A DNA stretch of 64,000 nt from Carposina sasakii (taxonomy: Eukaryota > Arthropoda > Insecta > Lepidoptera > Carposinidae), in NCBI GenBank assembly GCA_014607495.2, contig CP053155.1:10726001-10790000 (forward strand), in the 5' to 3' direction. Shown piece by piece: positions 20,690 to 32,474 of the stretch; the stretch's first letter is position 1; each line of letters begins with the position of its first letter. The notes under the pieces are model-generated. The model saw nothing but the letters and a program-made list of their open reading frames with translations, did no database searches and was not told the origin of the DNA. Made by a program: the position numbers and the translations under genes.

Positions 20690-21835
20690 TTAGTAACAAT
20701 AATAGAATAGAATGACAAAAATGCAGATGGCTTATATTTTTCCTGTTTTTATCTTGTGTGGTATCTCAAATTAGTCGTAGAAGGTAGCGACTCCAATTAC
20801 CCTACCAATTGTCCTTTTAAAGGTCATTTCTGTAGACGGGTGTAAGTAGCCTGATATACCTAAATAAACTGGATCTTTCCTTCCCATTTATGTTAAGTAT
20901 TAAGTGATCTAATTTCTAATTTCGATAATTCTAATAGTATCTTGAAACAAATCGTCATTTTGGATACTAAGATTTTTTTGAATAAAATACGTGTTATGCC
21001 CGCGTGAACTTCTATGGTAATTTGGTCATAAGTTTGTAAATTTTTATCATAGTATCGTTTTGTTAATGGATTTCTTAGCTCTATGATTCTGCATTCTCAA
21101 CTAAAAATGTTACGTATCATCATTCAGTTTTCACACGGAAGATAGAGAACCATAAACAGAGTGTATAGTGAAGACGGAATAGATTTGCTGCAACTGTTTC
21201 CATCACACATAGGCCTAACTGTTTAACTATTTGTGTATGTGCCGAAGAAATTTGAGCCATGGAGCATTAATAACCTCCAGATTTGTAAAAGCTACAGCTA
21301 TGGCTGAAACGTGCTTTTGTACTTGAGTTTTGATCGAATTTTTAACTTTTCAATCATTATATTCTATACAAAATGTTCATGTTGCTTTATGCAGGTACCT
21401 ACTTAAGAAATAAAAATTTATTGAACTCCCGTTACTGACAAAGACTCAGCTAAAGGTCACCGGTCGATTTAAATTCTCACTATGTTAATTATGCTTACAT
21501 TCATAACAAAATGATGACGAAAGTGCGAATTTTGTCAGTTAAGGTCATAGTGCACTTATTCTAAGACTGAAAAAATTCAAACATATAATTTTTTTTGCTA
21601 AATTGAACATTTTAATTAGATTTACTATATCAAGGATATGTAAATAAACAGTAATCAAAAATTAAATTTTAAGGAGAGAAGAACTCCCCAGAGAAGTTAC
21701 GGTTGCATGTTTTCTATCAATGTCATAATTATTTTGTTTTTGATAATGGTAAAAATCTGGTATCCAAGATAATACCAAGGTAATACCGATATTTTTATAG
21801 CAAAAATTATTTTATATTTATGGCAAAAGCAACTA
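20690..21835. other. no recognisable feature
   Basis: AT-rich and unremarkable. I see no exon-like frame. Confidence 0.45.
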
Positions 21836-21837
21836 CA

Positions 21838-21906
21838 GTAAATCGAACTCAGGACCTATGGAGCGGCAAGCAGGGTCACTAGTACCAATTACTAGGACAA
21901 TCGGTC
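21838..21906 (-). repeat. diverged tRNA-like SINE head (family T)
   Basis: TCGAACTCAGGACCTATGGA, GCAAGCAGGGTCACTAGTAC and CAATCGGTCC parallel the head of the 20.4-20.67 kb SINE. Only the tRNA-like part is recognisable, and box B is degraded. Confidence 0.65.
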
Positions 21907-21909
21907 CTC

Positions 21910-23690
21910 AATGTTAAATATCACTGATACTCGTAAAGCATCTCGATTTGGTCTCCAAAAGGTATTAATGAGCGTGTGTGCATGGCACTTTGGCAATGTC
22001 GTAAATATATATAATAGATAGAATATGTTTATAATGCTCTTGATATGTTATTTAAATTCCAAATTATGTTATTTTGAAATCTATCTATAAAATTAATAAA
22101 ACTGAGGCACGATCAAAATAATTATAATTCTTTAGCTTTTGCCTACTTGTGAGAATCGTTAATAATATTGCTATTTATAATAATTAAATGAGGTCAGCAA
22201 GAAGCTTGGGAACTCCATTTAGTAAATGAGTGATTAATTTATGATTGACAGATGTATGTAGTTTTACCATTGGAAGAAACGCGTGCAACATATGGGCAGA
22301 TAATTTTGAGTTTAGCTCAATATAGAAATTGATAGAACGGGTCTCCCCAAGTGCGTTTTTATTCATTACTCCTTAGTACTTATACAAATGAATATAAAAT
22401 CACTTTTATTACTGTTATTATCTATCTAATTCCTTTGTATACACATAAAAATGAAATCACTTGTCTTAGTGTTATTATCTATATTGTCTGCGGCTTTATT
22501 TTCGTGAGTTCATCATCGTTAACAATTTCTCGCAAAATTGACTAGTAGTTACCCCTAAAAAAGAACAACATAAAAAAAGGTTGGGCACGCACTTTTTGGT
22601 GTCGATTACTCAAATAGACAATTACAAAAATATGACCTACTTATACAAAATATTGATCTGATTAGGCATCAACTATTTGCTTAATCTATTAGAGAGTAAT
22701 GATAGCAATATATTTAAGTATGTAAGTCGTGACGAATAGGCCCTTGACCACATAAACATTGCTAATGTATGTGTGATCACAAGTTTTGCAGATGCTTGCT
22801 TGTCTATTAACCTAGGGTCAGTAGTTTGATCAGTAGTAAAACTTACTACCTATCAGTAAAAAACGTCACCCAATCTATAGGTATATTAATATTTTTGACG
22901 TGTTTTTAAACGAGTTTAGATATATTCAACTATTAAGTAATATTATTAAATGGCTCTCTATAATTCTCATTGCTACTGTAAAAATTTAAAAGGTCACATC
23001 TTCTGTTAGTATTTAATTCATTCTCTGATTGCACAAATAGGAATATTGAATACCTCCATTAAAACATCAAAGGTATTCGTCATAAGATTTATTAGTATCA
23101 TTTCCTTTTCCGCTAGGCTGTTTGGTCGGAAAATTATTAAATCGATTTAATCTGGTGGCATGCAGGTTATCTATCCACTCAATTTGATATTAAAAAAAAC
23201 CTTATATAGGTATATTTACATTAAAAACCCGATTGCGTTAAAAATTTCATAAATGTAAATTTTATTGTGTAGACTACTCTAGAGCGTGCCAAAGAAATAT
23301 ACATTGACTTCTGGCGTAGTCAGGTGAAAAAGATGAATCTCATCTTATCCTACTATATTTAAAGAATTAAGACCCAATTACCTCAGGTAAGATTTTTTTA
23401 TGTTGCCTATCATATGTAAAGCTAACTACAAGCCTAACTCAAGTCGATACCAATAAAGCAAAGTAGTACCCAACAATCCCCTATCAGCTCTCATCTAGTC
23501 ACCTCAACCATACTCGAAAGGGGGAGAGGAATCATAAAAAAGTTTAATAGGAACGAAAGGTAAATTCTGACTGCCTATATTTAGGACAGGGAGGAAGCAA
23601 AAGGTCATTAATTAAAATTTATTAGAATTTGGCGTTTGTTTCTGCTCGTTACACAATCTATTTTCGGCAAGTCCATTGACGTATAATAAT
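21910..23690. other. no recognisable feature
   Basis: AT-rich. Short AT-rich open frames near 22.2-22.5 kb have no supporting signals. TTAAAAACCCGATTGCGTTA at 23220 resembles the end of the element nested at 27.81 kb, but no body follows. Confidence 0.4.
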
Positions 23691-23694
23691 TCTT

Positions 23695-23805
23695 CATTAG
23701 AATACTCGTACATCAGCTGCATCTCGTTCAGTGCATGTCGTAAGAATCGACTAGTGAACTTGGGCATTCTCTCAGATGAAAAAAATTATCACTAATCATT
23801 AACAC
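23695..23805 (+). repeat. dispersed family R repeat, partial copy
   Basis: AGAATACTCGTACATCAGC, GTGCATGTCGTAAGAATCGA and GGGCATTCTCTCAGATGA match the first half of family R. Confidence 0.6.
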
Positions 23806-24268
23806 TTGCTTCCGTCTTCCGATTAAAATTTTAAGATTAATCTACGTCGATCATTTTAAAGCTCAAAAGCTTTCTATGTCGTTTCAATACTAACATGCAA
23901 AATATTATTTCTTATATTCACATCTACAGCTACCCTATCAACATTTTCGTAGCTCTATACAGCACAAACTCTTTTGGCACGTTCACGAGTAATAACGTTT
24001 ATCGGATACACGGGTATATACCATCTATATTGGGAATGGGAGATTTTGCAAATTCCCAAAACGGTTCCGAGCCGGGACCGTCGCATCGTCGTCACGTGCC
24101 ACTGTAAAGTTCCTTACAATGTTCGATAGTCGCCTTTCTCTAATAGAATTTCGCCAGTACTCTTTTATAGTTTGCATGATTTTGTTTTTCTTTTCCAATT
24201 TGCGACAGTGGAATTTATCGGTGGTATGTTTTGCTTCTTATTCCAGTCCTGGGTTAAGTGTAAAGAAT

Positions 24269-24924
24269 GTATCCGTTATGGTAGCGTACACAAGAGCTTT
24301 ATCGCGTTGTTTACTATGCCATTAAACTCTGTGTAAATACTGTCTAATTAGTGTAAAAATAAAAATAAACTCTTCCTCTTTAGTCTAGCAAATAAACATC
24401 ATTTTCACTGTGTACGCTGGCGTCACAATGAAGCTAGCGTACACATGGCCGTACTCGAAAACGGCAAATAAAATTGTAAAGCAACAGAGTTTACACACAA
24501 AAATAGTTCTCTAATACTTAATTTATACATATAGCATTTATTAAAATAAAAGTTCCCTTTCTATAAGAACTAATGTGTACGCTGCCATAACGCTAGCTCC
24601 GAATGTTATTGAAAAGTTTTGCTCAATATCTCTGTTCCTACAAGAGCAATCTTTATAAAATTTTGCATAGCGGGAGAAGTATTAGATAACTATTTTTGTG
24701 TGTAAACTTTGTTGCTTTACAATCAGCCGTTTTCGAGTACGGCCATGTGTACGCTAGCTTGATCGTGACGCCAGCGTACACAGTGAAAATGGTGTTTATT
24801 TCCTAGACTAAAGAAGAAGAGTTTTTTAAATTATTTTTACACTAATTAGGCAGTATTCACACAGAGTTTAATGGCATAGTAACCAACTCGATATAACTCT
24901 TGTGTACGCTACCATAACGGACAC
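24269..24924. mobile_element. 656-bp fold-back element with 9-bp target duplication
   Basis: The ends GTATCCGTTATGGTAGCGTA and the mirrored TACGCTACCATAACGGACAC form inverted arms of about 245 bp, roughly 90% alike by eye. The exact direct repeat GTAAAGAAT flanks it on both sides (24260-24268 and 24925-24933). A nine-base duplication with long inverted repeats fits MULE- or Foldback-type transposons; hAT elements make eight. GTGTACGCT or its complement occurs seven times (24283, 24410, 24436, 24575, 24747, 24773 and 24902), mostly near the ends, like transposase-binding sites. No transposase is encoded. Confidence 0.9.
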
Positions 24925-25002
24925 GTAAAGAATTACTTGTGTAGATTTTGTAAGCATATTGGTATCCTCTATTTTTTTTCGGTGAAAATGTTCTTGCCTG
25001 TG

Positions 25003-25110
25003 CAGATGTAGAGCTGCATATGCTTCCGTGCATATTTTTTAAGTCGACTAACAAATTCAGGGACGTTCTCTTAGGAGATGATCTAGCAACTAGCAAAAAG
25101 TTAGCTCTTC
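25003..25110 (+). repeat. dispersed family R repeat, partial copy
   Basis: AGCTGCATATGCTTCCGTGC, AAGTCGACTAACAAATTCAG and GGACGTTCTCTTAGGAGATG match the family R core. Confidence 0.65.
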
Positions 25111-25134
25111 TATTCACATTTTACCGTCGACTTG

Positions 25135-25853
25135 TACTATTGTACACAAATATATATATTTTTATATTTTATAGTTTAGTTTAGTAGACTTATTTGACAT
25201 TGACTTATACTCTGTGTACACATTTTTATTTATACAGTTTAAATTTGACATGGACCTGTACTTACTTTGTGTAAGTGGGTATGTAATTTATATGAATTTA
25301 AATTAATTGTGTTATGATAATTGAATTTATACACACTAAATGAGTTAAGTGTTACTATCTGATGTCTAATTCAATGTAAGATTCTTTTGTTAATATGTTA
25401 CTTAGTTTTGACTGTGTCGCTGGGAGTTTTCTTGCTATTTCTTCTTCCAAGCAGTGACACTTCACTGAGATAGTGTAACAGTAATAGTAGAATCATGCGG
25501 TGTGTCAGACCTAATGTTGGTTTTGCCATAAACTGTGTAGCAGCTCTCCTGGATTTCGTCTTTTGGCGACCTTAACTCTTATTAGCTCCACGTTGGTGGC
25601 TATTAAGCCCCGAATCGCTAACTTATGCCTGACAGACCGTAACAAATCGCACCTTGGGGTGGTGACCGTTGCCAAAGCAAAAGCTTTGCGATTTATTTAT
25701 TTTTGGGTTGTTTAAATTCACCTCCTTTTTTGTTTGGTAGCGGTTTCATTTTTGGGGTGCGAACATAGAAAGTAACATATAATAAGACAATCGACAAATA
25801 AGTTGTTAATGCTTTCATGTCGAATAAATGATTTTGAATTTGAATTTGAACTT
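25135..25853 (+). mobile_element. probable LINE 3' UTR with TTTGAA tail
   Basis: Ends GTCGAATAAATGATTTTGAA then TTTGAATTTGAA, a microsatellite-like tail typical of lepidopteran jockey-type LINEs. The preceding few hundred bases (GTGTCGCTGGGAGTTTTCTT, CTTCTTCCAAGC) resemble the 3' untranslated region of such elements. No coding part remains and the left boundary is a guess. Confidence 0.4.
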
Positions 25854-25864
25854 GCCACTGATTT

Positions 25865-25965
25865 TTTACATACAACCCCGCCTAGATAACGTGGCTGTAG
25901 GATTTAATTCGCGATCCCGCAGTTCTGGCTATCCCATTTATGTGAATACAGCAGTGTGTTGTATA
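25865..25965 (+). repeat. dispersed family R repeat, 3' half
   Basis: AACGTGGCTGTAGGATTTAA, CGCAGTTCTGGCTATCCCAT and ACAGCAGTGTGTTGTATATA match the end of family R. A family A MITE follows directly, as it does after the 12.4 kb copy. Confidence 0.6.
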
Positions 25966-26678
25966 TACAGGATGTTTTTTCGTGGCCAACCTTAACGAAG
26001 AGTACGTACTCTATAGATCAAATAAAATAAGTTTATGCCAAAAAAATGCTGGGAAACGGTAACTGGTGAACGGAAATGTATTTTTTTAGAAAAAAAAAAA
26101 TAATTACTTGATCGGGCGAAATTTATAGTGTCCAGTGTTTATGCTAGTTTTTTTATAGACAGACTAGCGGACGCCCGCGACTCCGTCCGCGTGGACTGCA
26201 GAAAAGACAGAAGAATTCAGAAGGCGCCATCTGTTGCAGACTTATGGAACGTACGATTAATAACAACAACCAACGTTGATGATCAGTTTTTTATTAATTA
26301 TTAGTTATTAAGACTATTAATTTAAATAATAACTATCCTATCATCTAAGTTGGACCAAATTACATATATATGCTAATTTTCATGAATATCAGTTGACTCG
26401 TTTTTGAGTTTATTCGGAACATACACAGTGACACGGATTTTTTATATATTAAGAAGAAGATTAAGAAGATATTAAATATTTCTCGTGAAAAAATCTGCTA
26501 CGCGCGACTATGTGCATTTATGCAGAAAATCGCAGTCTATTTACTCAACTTTGGACCCTAATACTCGTATCTTGGGAACCAGACACTTCCCAGGTATGCT
26601 TCCATGGAGAAAATTGATCGTGATGATGAGGAGATTCCGTAGTTTTTGGGAACGTTGACGACCAAAAATTACCCTGTA
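25966..26678 (-). mobile_element. CAGGGTG-ended MITE (family A), copy 3, interrupted
   Basis: Starts TACAGGATGTTTTTTCGTGG and ends AAAAATTACCCTGTA, inverted relative to copy 1. TATAGTGTCCAGTGTTTATG, AAATCTGCTACGCGCGAC and GGTATGCTTCCATGGAG are diagnostic. The body is split at about 26.16-26.46 kb by a CTAGCGGACGCCCGCGAC element, and matching sequence resumes at ATTAAATATTTCTCGTG. Confidence 0.85.
26163..26462 (+). mobile_element. nested CTAGCGGACGCCCGCGAC element
   Basis: Begins ACTAGCGGACGCCCGCGACT with CCGTCCGCGTGGACTGCAG and ends near ACACGGATTTTTTATATATT and AAGAAGAAG. It is inserted inside a family A MITE. It is non-coding. Confidence 0.75.
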
Positions 26679-26679
26679 T

Positions 26680-27143
26680 GTATGTAGGTAAATAAAATAA
26701 CTTCCTTAGGTAATTTTATTTGTAAGGTAATGACTGCCCTGATTAGATTTTCCTACATATTGATTCAGGTTACCCTGGGTTGATCTCAATTAAAGTATGT
26801 TCTTTTATGACTGTGTAATGAAATAATTTTTATTAGTTTTTAGTTATGTAGCTTTTATAAATTTAATACCTATAACAAGAAACATAAAATATTGCATCAA
26901 CCTTAAAGGTGAACTGGATATAAGGAAACGACATAACTTGTATAAAAATACTTTGTTTATACATATTTATAGACCGTTAAGCTAATGTATATCTATTAAT
27001 AGATTTAAAGTAATATTACAGGCACATTTTTTTTGTTAAATTACATTCTGATACAACGGGAAACGTCTCTAGAACGCCACTACCGGTGGCTGTCTATCTT
27101 TTTTAAGTTTACCTACTATATTAATTTTTTATCGTTATATAAG
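26680..27143. other. no recognisable feature
   Basis: AT-rich with nothing that I can assign. Confidence 0.45.
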
Positions 27144-27223
27144 GTGAAAAAAAAAATCTGCTGTTCCATACAATCTCGATTAATGTACTGAAATGTATTC
27201 GAACAGCAGATTTTTTTTTTCAC
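27144..27223. repeat. perfect 23-bp-arm hairpin
   Basis: GTG-A10-TCTGCTGTTC (27144-27166) is exactly mirrored by GAACAGCAGA-T10-CAC (27201-27223) over a 34-nt loop. ATACA/TGTAT can extend the pairing inwards. It may be a mini-MITE or a hairpin precursor. Confidence 0.85.
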
Positions 27224-27319
27224 TATTTCGGAGTTGGTTTCATAGTGAAATTTGTTTCCTTTTACCTACCTAGTTTCGAGTCAAAAGATAATCACTAATT
27301 TTTAAAAGACCTTACATAC

Positions 27320-27440
27320 TGTATCGAAAAATAAATATATAATTTTTATGGATAGGTTCTCTATTAGTATAGGCTATTTTTAAGTATTTTATTTAGTAGT
27401 ATTTAGCTTAATACACCTACCCTTTTGTTACACACTGTAT
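27320..27440. mobile_element. family M MITE, right-half fragment
   Basis: ATGGATAGGTTCTCTATTAG, TTTAGCTTAATACACC and CCCTTTTGTTACACACTGTA match the right arm of family M. The left arm is lost or very diverged. Confidence 0.65.
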
Positions 27441-27812
27441 AACAAAAGAGGCTCTGATGGTAACAGCCTACAATATCTTTTGTAGAATGACTCAGATATT
27501 TTTTTCATTAGCTTCGTTACCGGTCACTAGATTGTTCTAGTTGTTCTCGAAAACTGACGGTAGGCTTAGCTAATTGTAGAAAAGTGAGTATACAGGGTGA
27601 TTTTTGGTCGTCAACGTTCCCGAGAGCTACGGAATCTTCTCATTATCACGATCATTTTTCTCCATGGAAGCATACCTGGGAAGTGTCTGGTTTCCAAAAT
27701 ATTAGGGTGCAAAGTTGAGTAAATAGACTGCGTTTTTCTGCATAAATGCATATAGACGCGCGTAGCAAGATTTTTTCACGAGAAATAATTAATATCTGTC
27801 TATAAAAAAACA

Positions 27813-28447
27813 TTATTTAAAAATTCCAAAAACCCGACTGCGTAAAAAAGAACCAAACTTTGTACCTACATAATTAAAAAAACTGAAAAGAAAAGAACAA
27901 GCACTTAGATGTCCGGTGGTCTAGAATTCTATAATATTATTATAGATATTTTTTAGTTTACACTTTTTTGTTATGTGTACCTATCTACTAATAGGTACGC
28001 TTCAAGAAACATGCTCAACATGCACGGCAGCAAGAAGTTTTCGTCTTGCTGCTGTCTAAAAACTTATATGTGAGAATGGTTGCTACGCAACTTTAAATCG
28101 ATATAGATCCTAAACGGTTAGTCGAAGCGAAAATGTTGAGAGAAACCTAAAAATGATTTTTAAATACCTATTCAACGATACCCCACTCGATATAGTTTGT
28201 CGACTTTATTTTTTTTCATTTTCACAATATGCCGTCCAGTAGTCGCCATATTGGATTTTCACTAACTTCATATCTTTAGTCATACTCGCCAGACTAAGAA
28301 GAATCGATTGACGTATGAATCATAAAAATCGGCCGAGGCATTTGCTCTGTGTAGTTCTTCAAAGGAACATACATACATACATACATACATACATACATAG
28401 GCTGTTAAACACAATACCACTCCTTTGCGTCGCGCAGTCGGGTAAAA
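27813..28447. mobile_element. nested element with CCCGACTGCG inverted ends
   Basis: AACCCGACTGCG near the left edge (27831) is mirrored by GCGCAGTCGGGT at the right edge (28432). The interior has no transposase. It carries a (CATA)n microsatellite at 28369-28398. It interrupts a family A MITE, so it is the younger of the two. Confidence 0.65.
28369..28399. repeat. (CATA)n microsatellite
   Basis: Seven to eight tandem CATA units. The adjacent minus-strand frame reads MYVCMYVCMYV from it and is not a gene. Confidence 0.9.
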
Positions 28448-28619
28448 AACTAACATAAACACTAGACACTATAAATTTCGCCGATCAAGTAATTAAAATA
28501 ATAATATATTTTTTTTTTTTCCCAGCATTTTTTTGGCATAAACTTACTTTATTTAATGTATAGAGATTTATTTGATGTACCCTTCGTTAATGGTGGCCAC
28601 AAAAAAATACCCTGTAGCA

Positions 28620-29030
28620 CACTTCTGCTCAACTTTAAGGGAATAAATAGATAGCAGGTGTGGATATATGATGTAGATATGTATGTTTCTAGAACAGAGT
28701 TTATAAGATATAACGTAGCAATTATAAATGGTAATGAGTCAACAGCGGCGCCGTATTATCAATAGTAATTTATGTTTCTCTATTATCTCTATGCTTCTAA
28801 TAATAATTAGTTACTATTTGCAATGAAGGGTTTAAAATAGTAAATTTATGAATAGTTTAAACTATTGATATTTCACGTTATTTATATTATTTTAATAAGA
28901 TACTAGTTACAAAATGTTATCAAGAATTGTGTTGAAACGAAAGTATGTATTTTTTATTTTTTAACCATTAGGTGTTTTAAAAAGTTTATAGTGACTACTA
29001 ATTTTATAATAGTAAAATTATTTTATATTT
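28620..29030. other. no recognisable feature
   Basis: AT-rich with no assignable element. Confidence 0.45.
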
Positions 29031-29031
29031 A

Positions 29032-29355
29032 ACTAGTGGACGCCCGCGACTCCGTCCGCGCAGACTACAGAAAAAACAAAATGTCGAAATTATCCGGGAT
29101 AAAAACATTTTCCCGTGATAAAAAGTAGCCAATATATTAAGTGGGACCTGTCACAATATATTACTGAAAACTCCATCTGAATCGGTTCAGCCGTTTCTGA
29201 GATTAGTGTGCACAAACGCACAGACAAACAGATTTAAAAAAAAATCATTCTGTTGATTTCTTTTGCGTTGATAAAGGGCTCCTATAATATTTTTTCCCAT
29301 ATATGTTAAATGTACAGACAGCGATCCGTTACATTTTTATTATATGTATAGATAT
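29032..29355 (+). mobile_element. complete CTAGTGGACGCCCGCGAC element (family L), copy 1
   Basis: Starts CTAGTGGACGCCCGCGACTC and ends TTATTATATGTATAGATA. The 48.65-48.99 kb copy has the same two boundaries in the opposite orientation, which defines the element at about 325-340 bp. Inside are GTCCGCGCAGACTACAG, CGAAATTATCCGGGAT, TCGGTTCAGCCGTTTCTGAG and GACAGCGATCCGTTACAT. It is non-coding. Confidence 0.85.
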
Positions 29356-29359
29356 AGTA

Positions 29360-32325
29360 TGTTGAATTGTTGACATTTAATGGCCAATTTCAATACGAGA
29401 GATCAAACAGAATCTTGGATTTTTTAATCCAAATTTGAAATTTTGTTTGAAAACAATTGAAGATTAAATCTGAGATATGCGAAAAATCAATTCAAGATCA
29501 GTTATAGATATTGGCTGTTAATGTTTTTTACTAATTCACGTAAATACAACCGAATGGATTCACACATTACTTACAGTCGTGTGTTTCTGTATAAAAAGTA
29601 TTCTTAAAGTTTGTATTAATGTTTGTCTTAAAAGTGAAATATAGCACAGAATAACCGATTATATAAATATTGTCATGTCATGGAGCATTGCAACAAGAAT
29701 TTTAATATGAAATATAGGTTTATTATTATCAGTTTCCTAGACATCCGGTGACCTCATTTACAGTTTGATGGTTTCTTGACATCTATGTAAATAGTTGAAG
29801 TTAACGTTTTTAACAAGCCAGTCGCCCTTGCTTTGCTCAATCAATATCAGTTTAATACTAGATTTTTTAAATATTTTACTTAATGAATTAATTGACAACA
29901 AGGGAAGAATGTAGATTGTAGATAAAAGCGGTTCGGTGGCGAAATAGTGGTAAGATGATGTAATGAGATCAAGACCTGCTTGATGTTTAGGCTCAGCCGG
30001 GCGTATTTGTAAGAAATATACAAAAACTACTAATCTTAAATTCTTGTTTAAACAAACGTAGCGACTAGCGTTTGTTATTAGTCTGCTAGTCAACTGTACA
30101 GCAATAAATTTCAAGTTACGTCAGTTAATATCATTCTCGGTTAAAAATAATAAATCGAAATCTGGAACTAATAAATTTGTCTGGAACTAATAAATTTCTC
30201 GTTACCTTGTTATTTCTATTTGAACTAGGTTACATAAGTTAAAAACGACAAGTTGTTCCATACACCTACTAACATATTTTTAATAGGAAAATATCGAACT
30301 TTTTAATTTGATCATATCATATTACGGAAATATGTATTTCATACAGAAAGTAATTTATACATACAATATGCAAGTTGCAAGAATTGTGTAATTAGAAATA
30401 TTTTCATAAAACATACAATTTTTATCTTGTTATTATGGTTTTACTATTAAGATGACGTAACTTAAAAACACTCTATTAAGATTTATATTTTAATAAATTC
30501 AAAATGTTTGTCTGAAGATAGCTTTCCTATTAGAAAAGTGATTTCCTCGAGTTAACAACGTTAAGTCTAGGCACAATTTCAGTTTACTAGGCCGTGTTAC
30601 AGACTCTGATAGATTTAATTCCCAGTGGTATAAGTTAAATTTCATAATAATGTCTGTCTGTAAATGATTCATAGAATTGTCAAAAATGCCACACAAAAAC
30701 TTTACAGCGATCCTACAAAGTACAGTTTTTTTTTAATTTTCTTCTTTCTGGTACACAAAAAAACTAACATATACTTTAAAATTTATGCCATAAAACGAAT
30801 CTTAAATTCCCAGGGCAATAGAGTGCCGGTATTTTGATATTGATTATTAGTTATTTAGTTTCCATCAGTCTAAAACTGTAATTTATCAACTCCCACAGAG
30901 CAACCGTAGTTGCATTCGCGTGTCAAATCTAGATAAACCTCTTTAGAGTTACTGCAACCTTTTACTCTATGTCCGCTCTTTGATACCGTTGCGTGACCTA
31001 AGTAAATAGCGTTGGTATTTTTTAAATATAAACCTTTCCAGTATAAATGGAGTGTGGAAAACTAATAATTTTAAGTGCTGGCGACAAACGTAACAAGTGA
31101 TTATGAAACTGATTAAAATTTATGTACCTAGATTGAGTTGTACGAGCGATAGGGTACCCTTTGTTTTAACTGTAGTTCGTGTTTAAAATATATTTTCTAC
31201 GTACTTAAAAGTTAATGTCGCACAACATTAAAATGTTGTTTTGTTGTTTATACTTGAGCTTAAGAATTAATTCTAAGGCTTATGTAGTCGGATTACTGGG
31301 GCAGGACTAAAATACGGTTGATGTGTCTAGTCTGAAAATTACTTTGTGGTAGTTATTTATTCGATATTTTCTTGCTGTTTCCGTGATTATGTTTTTGGTA
31401 CATAATTTTAAGGCTTGTTTACACATTTTAAATGCTGGTGCAGATGCTTCGTGCAAGTGCGAAGTTCGCTATTAATTTAAATAATTTATTTAATGCAATG
31501 CTTTGACACAATGTCCATGTAGTGTCATGACATAGCATTATTTTGAGCATCACAATTATATAACAAGAAATCTAACCAAAAAAACATAACAGCGAAAATC
31601 ATGATCATTTAAAATCAAACATACCTACTTACGAGTATAAATTCTTGTAATTGTACCTAGTTGGCAAGCTTGACATTTAGACATGATCAACATGTCAAAA
31701 TGATGTCACTTCGGTAACTTTATATTCCTCAAAAGTTGGCGCCTGGCGTTTGAAGAAGACGAACTATTTTAACAACGTTGCATAGAATACTAAAATACAG
31801 TATATATTATAATTATACTAGCTTTGTTCTGAATGACTGGCGGATCATCGCACAACATAAACTGCTGATCTTCAAGAATTGTAACTTGGATTTTTTATGC
31901 CGTAGGCCTCCAATAAGAAAGTTTTTTTCGATATTAAAGTTTGTTAAAGTTTGCGCGGATAAAGTCGTGGGGAGCCATTAGTGTATTATACACCAAAAAT
32001 ACTATTAGTTTGAATGCCGTATTTTAACTAATATTGTTTATGAAGTAAGCTTAATTTCTGATCAAATGACTGGGTATTAGGTTCTTGTATTTAAAACCAA
32101 TCACATATGGGTGTTATAATATTATTTTGTATAGTATGTATATTTTCAATTTAGTTATTACGTTGTACGATTGTAGGTATAGTCGTTGAGATGTCTAGAT
32201 GAACGTGGTTACGTGAGTCACTCGGGTGAAGCGTATACGTGACCTTATGTTTTCTTATCATTATAACATACTGGTTCATGTCCTCATAAAATTAACTAGA
32301 TTGTTGTTTAATAAACAATATTTCT
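29360..32325. other. long stretch with no recognisable feature
   Basis: Nearly 3 kb of AT-rich DNA with no repeat that I recognise and no exon-like frame. The 118-aa minus-strand frame at 29758-30114 has no recognisable domain, and its composition matches its surroundings. It could be intron or intergenic sequence. A repeated AATAAATTTGTCTGGAACT/AATAAATTTCTCG phrase at 30170-30200 is a small local duplication. Confidence 0.45.
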
Positions 32326-32327
32326 AA

Positions 32328-32472
32328 CATTAAAATTTAGTAAAGGACAATTGAATCTCTTTTCAGAATGAATCTTGCACAAAATTATCTTTTATGTCAA
32401 TGACATAAAAGATAATTTTGTGCAAGATTCATTCTGAAAAGAGATTCAATTGTCCTTTACTAAATTTTAATG
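32328..32472. repeat. perfect 145-bp palindrome (72-bp arms, 1-nt spacer)
   Basis: The left arm 32328-32399 and right arm 32401-32472 are exact reverse complements with a single A (32400) between, by hand check at both ends and through the centre. The first mismatch is at 32327/32473. The sequence is not simple or low-complexity (TGCACAAAATTATC, CATTCTGAAAAGAG). I see no target duplication and no second copy in the window. Transcribed, it would fold into a 72-bp duplex. A sequencing fold-back artefact must be excluded. Confidence 0.95.
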
Positions 32473-32474
32473 CT

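Larger units (their letters stand above)
27591..28616 (+). mobile_element. CAGGGTG-ended MITE (family A), copy 4, interrupted
   Basis: TACAGGGTGATTTTTGGTCG and CTCCATGGAAGCATACCTGG mark the left part, and GTACCCTTCGTTAATGGTGG and ATACCCTGTA the right. The body is split by a roughly 635-bp element at 27.81-28.45 kb and then resumes at AACATAAACACTAGACAC. Confidence 0.85.

Noticed and set aside
29758..30114. 118-codon minus-strand open frame
   Set aside because: No recognisable domain. Composition is the same as its surroundings and no exon boundaries are evident.
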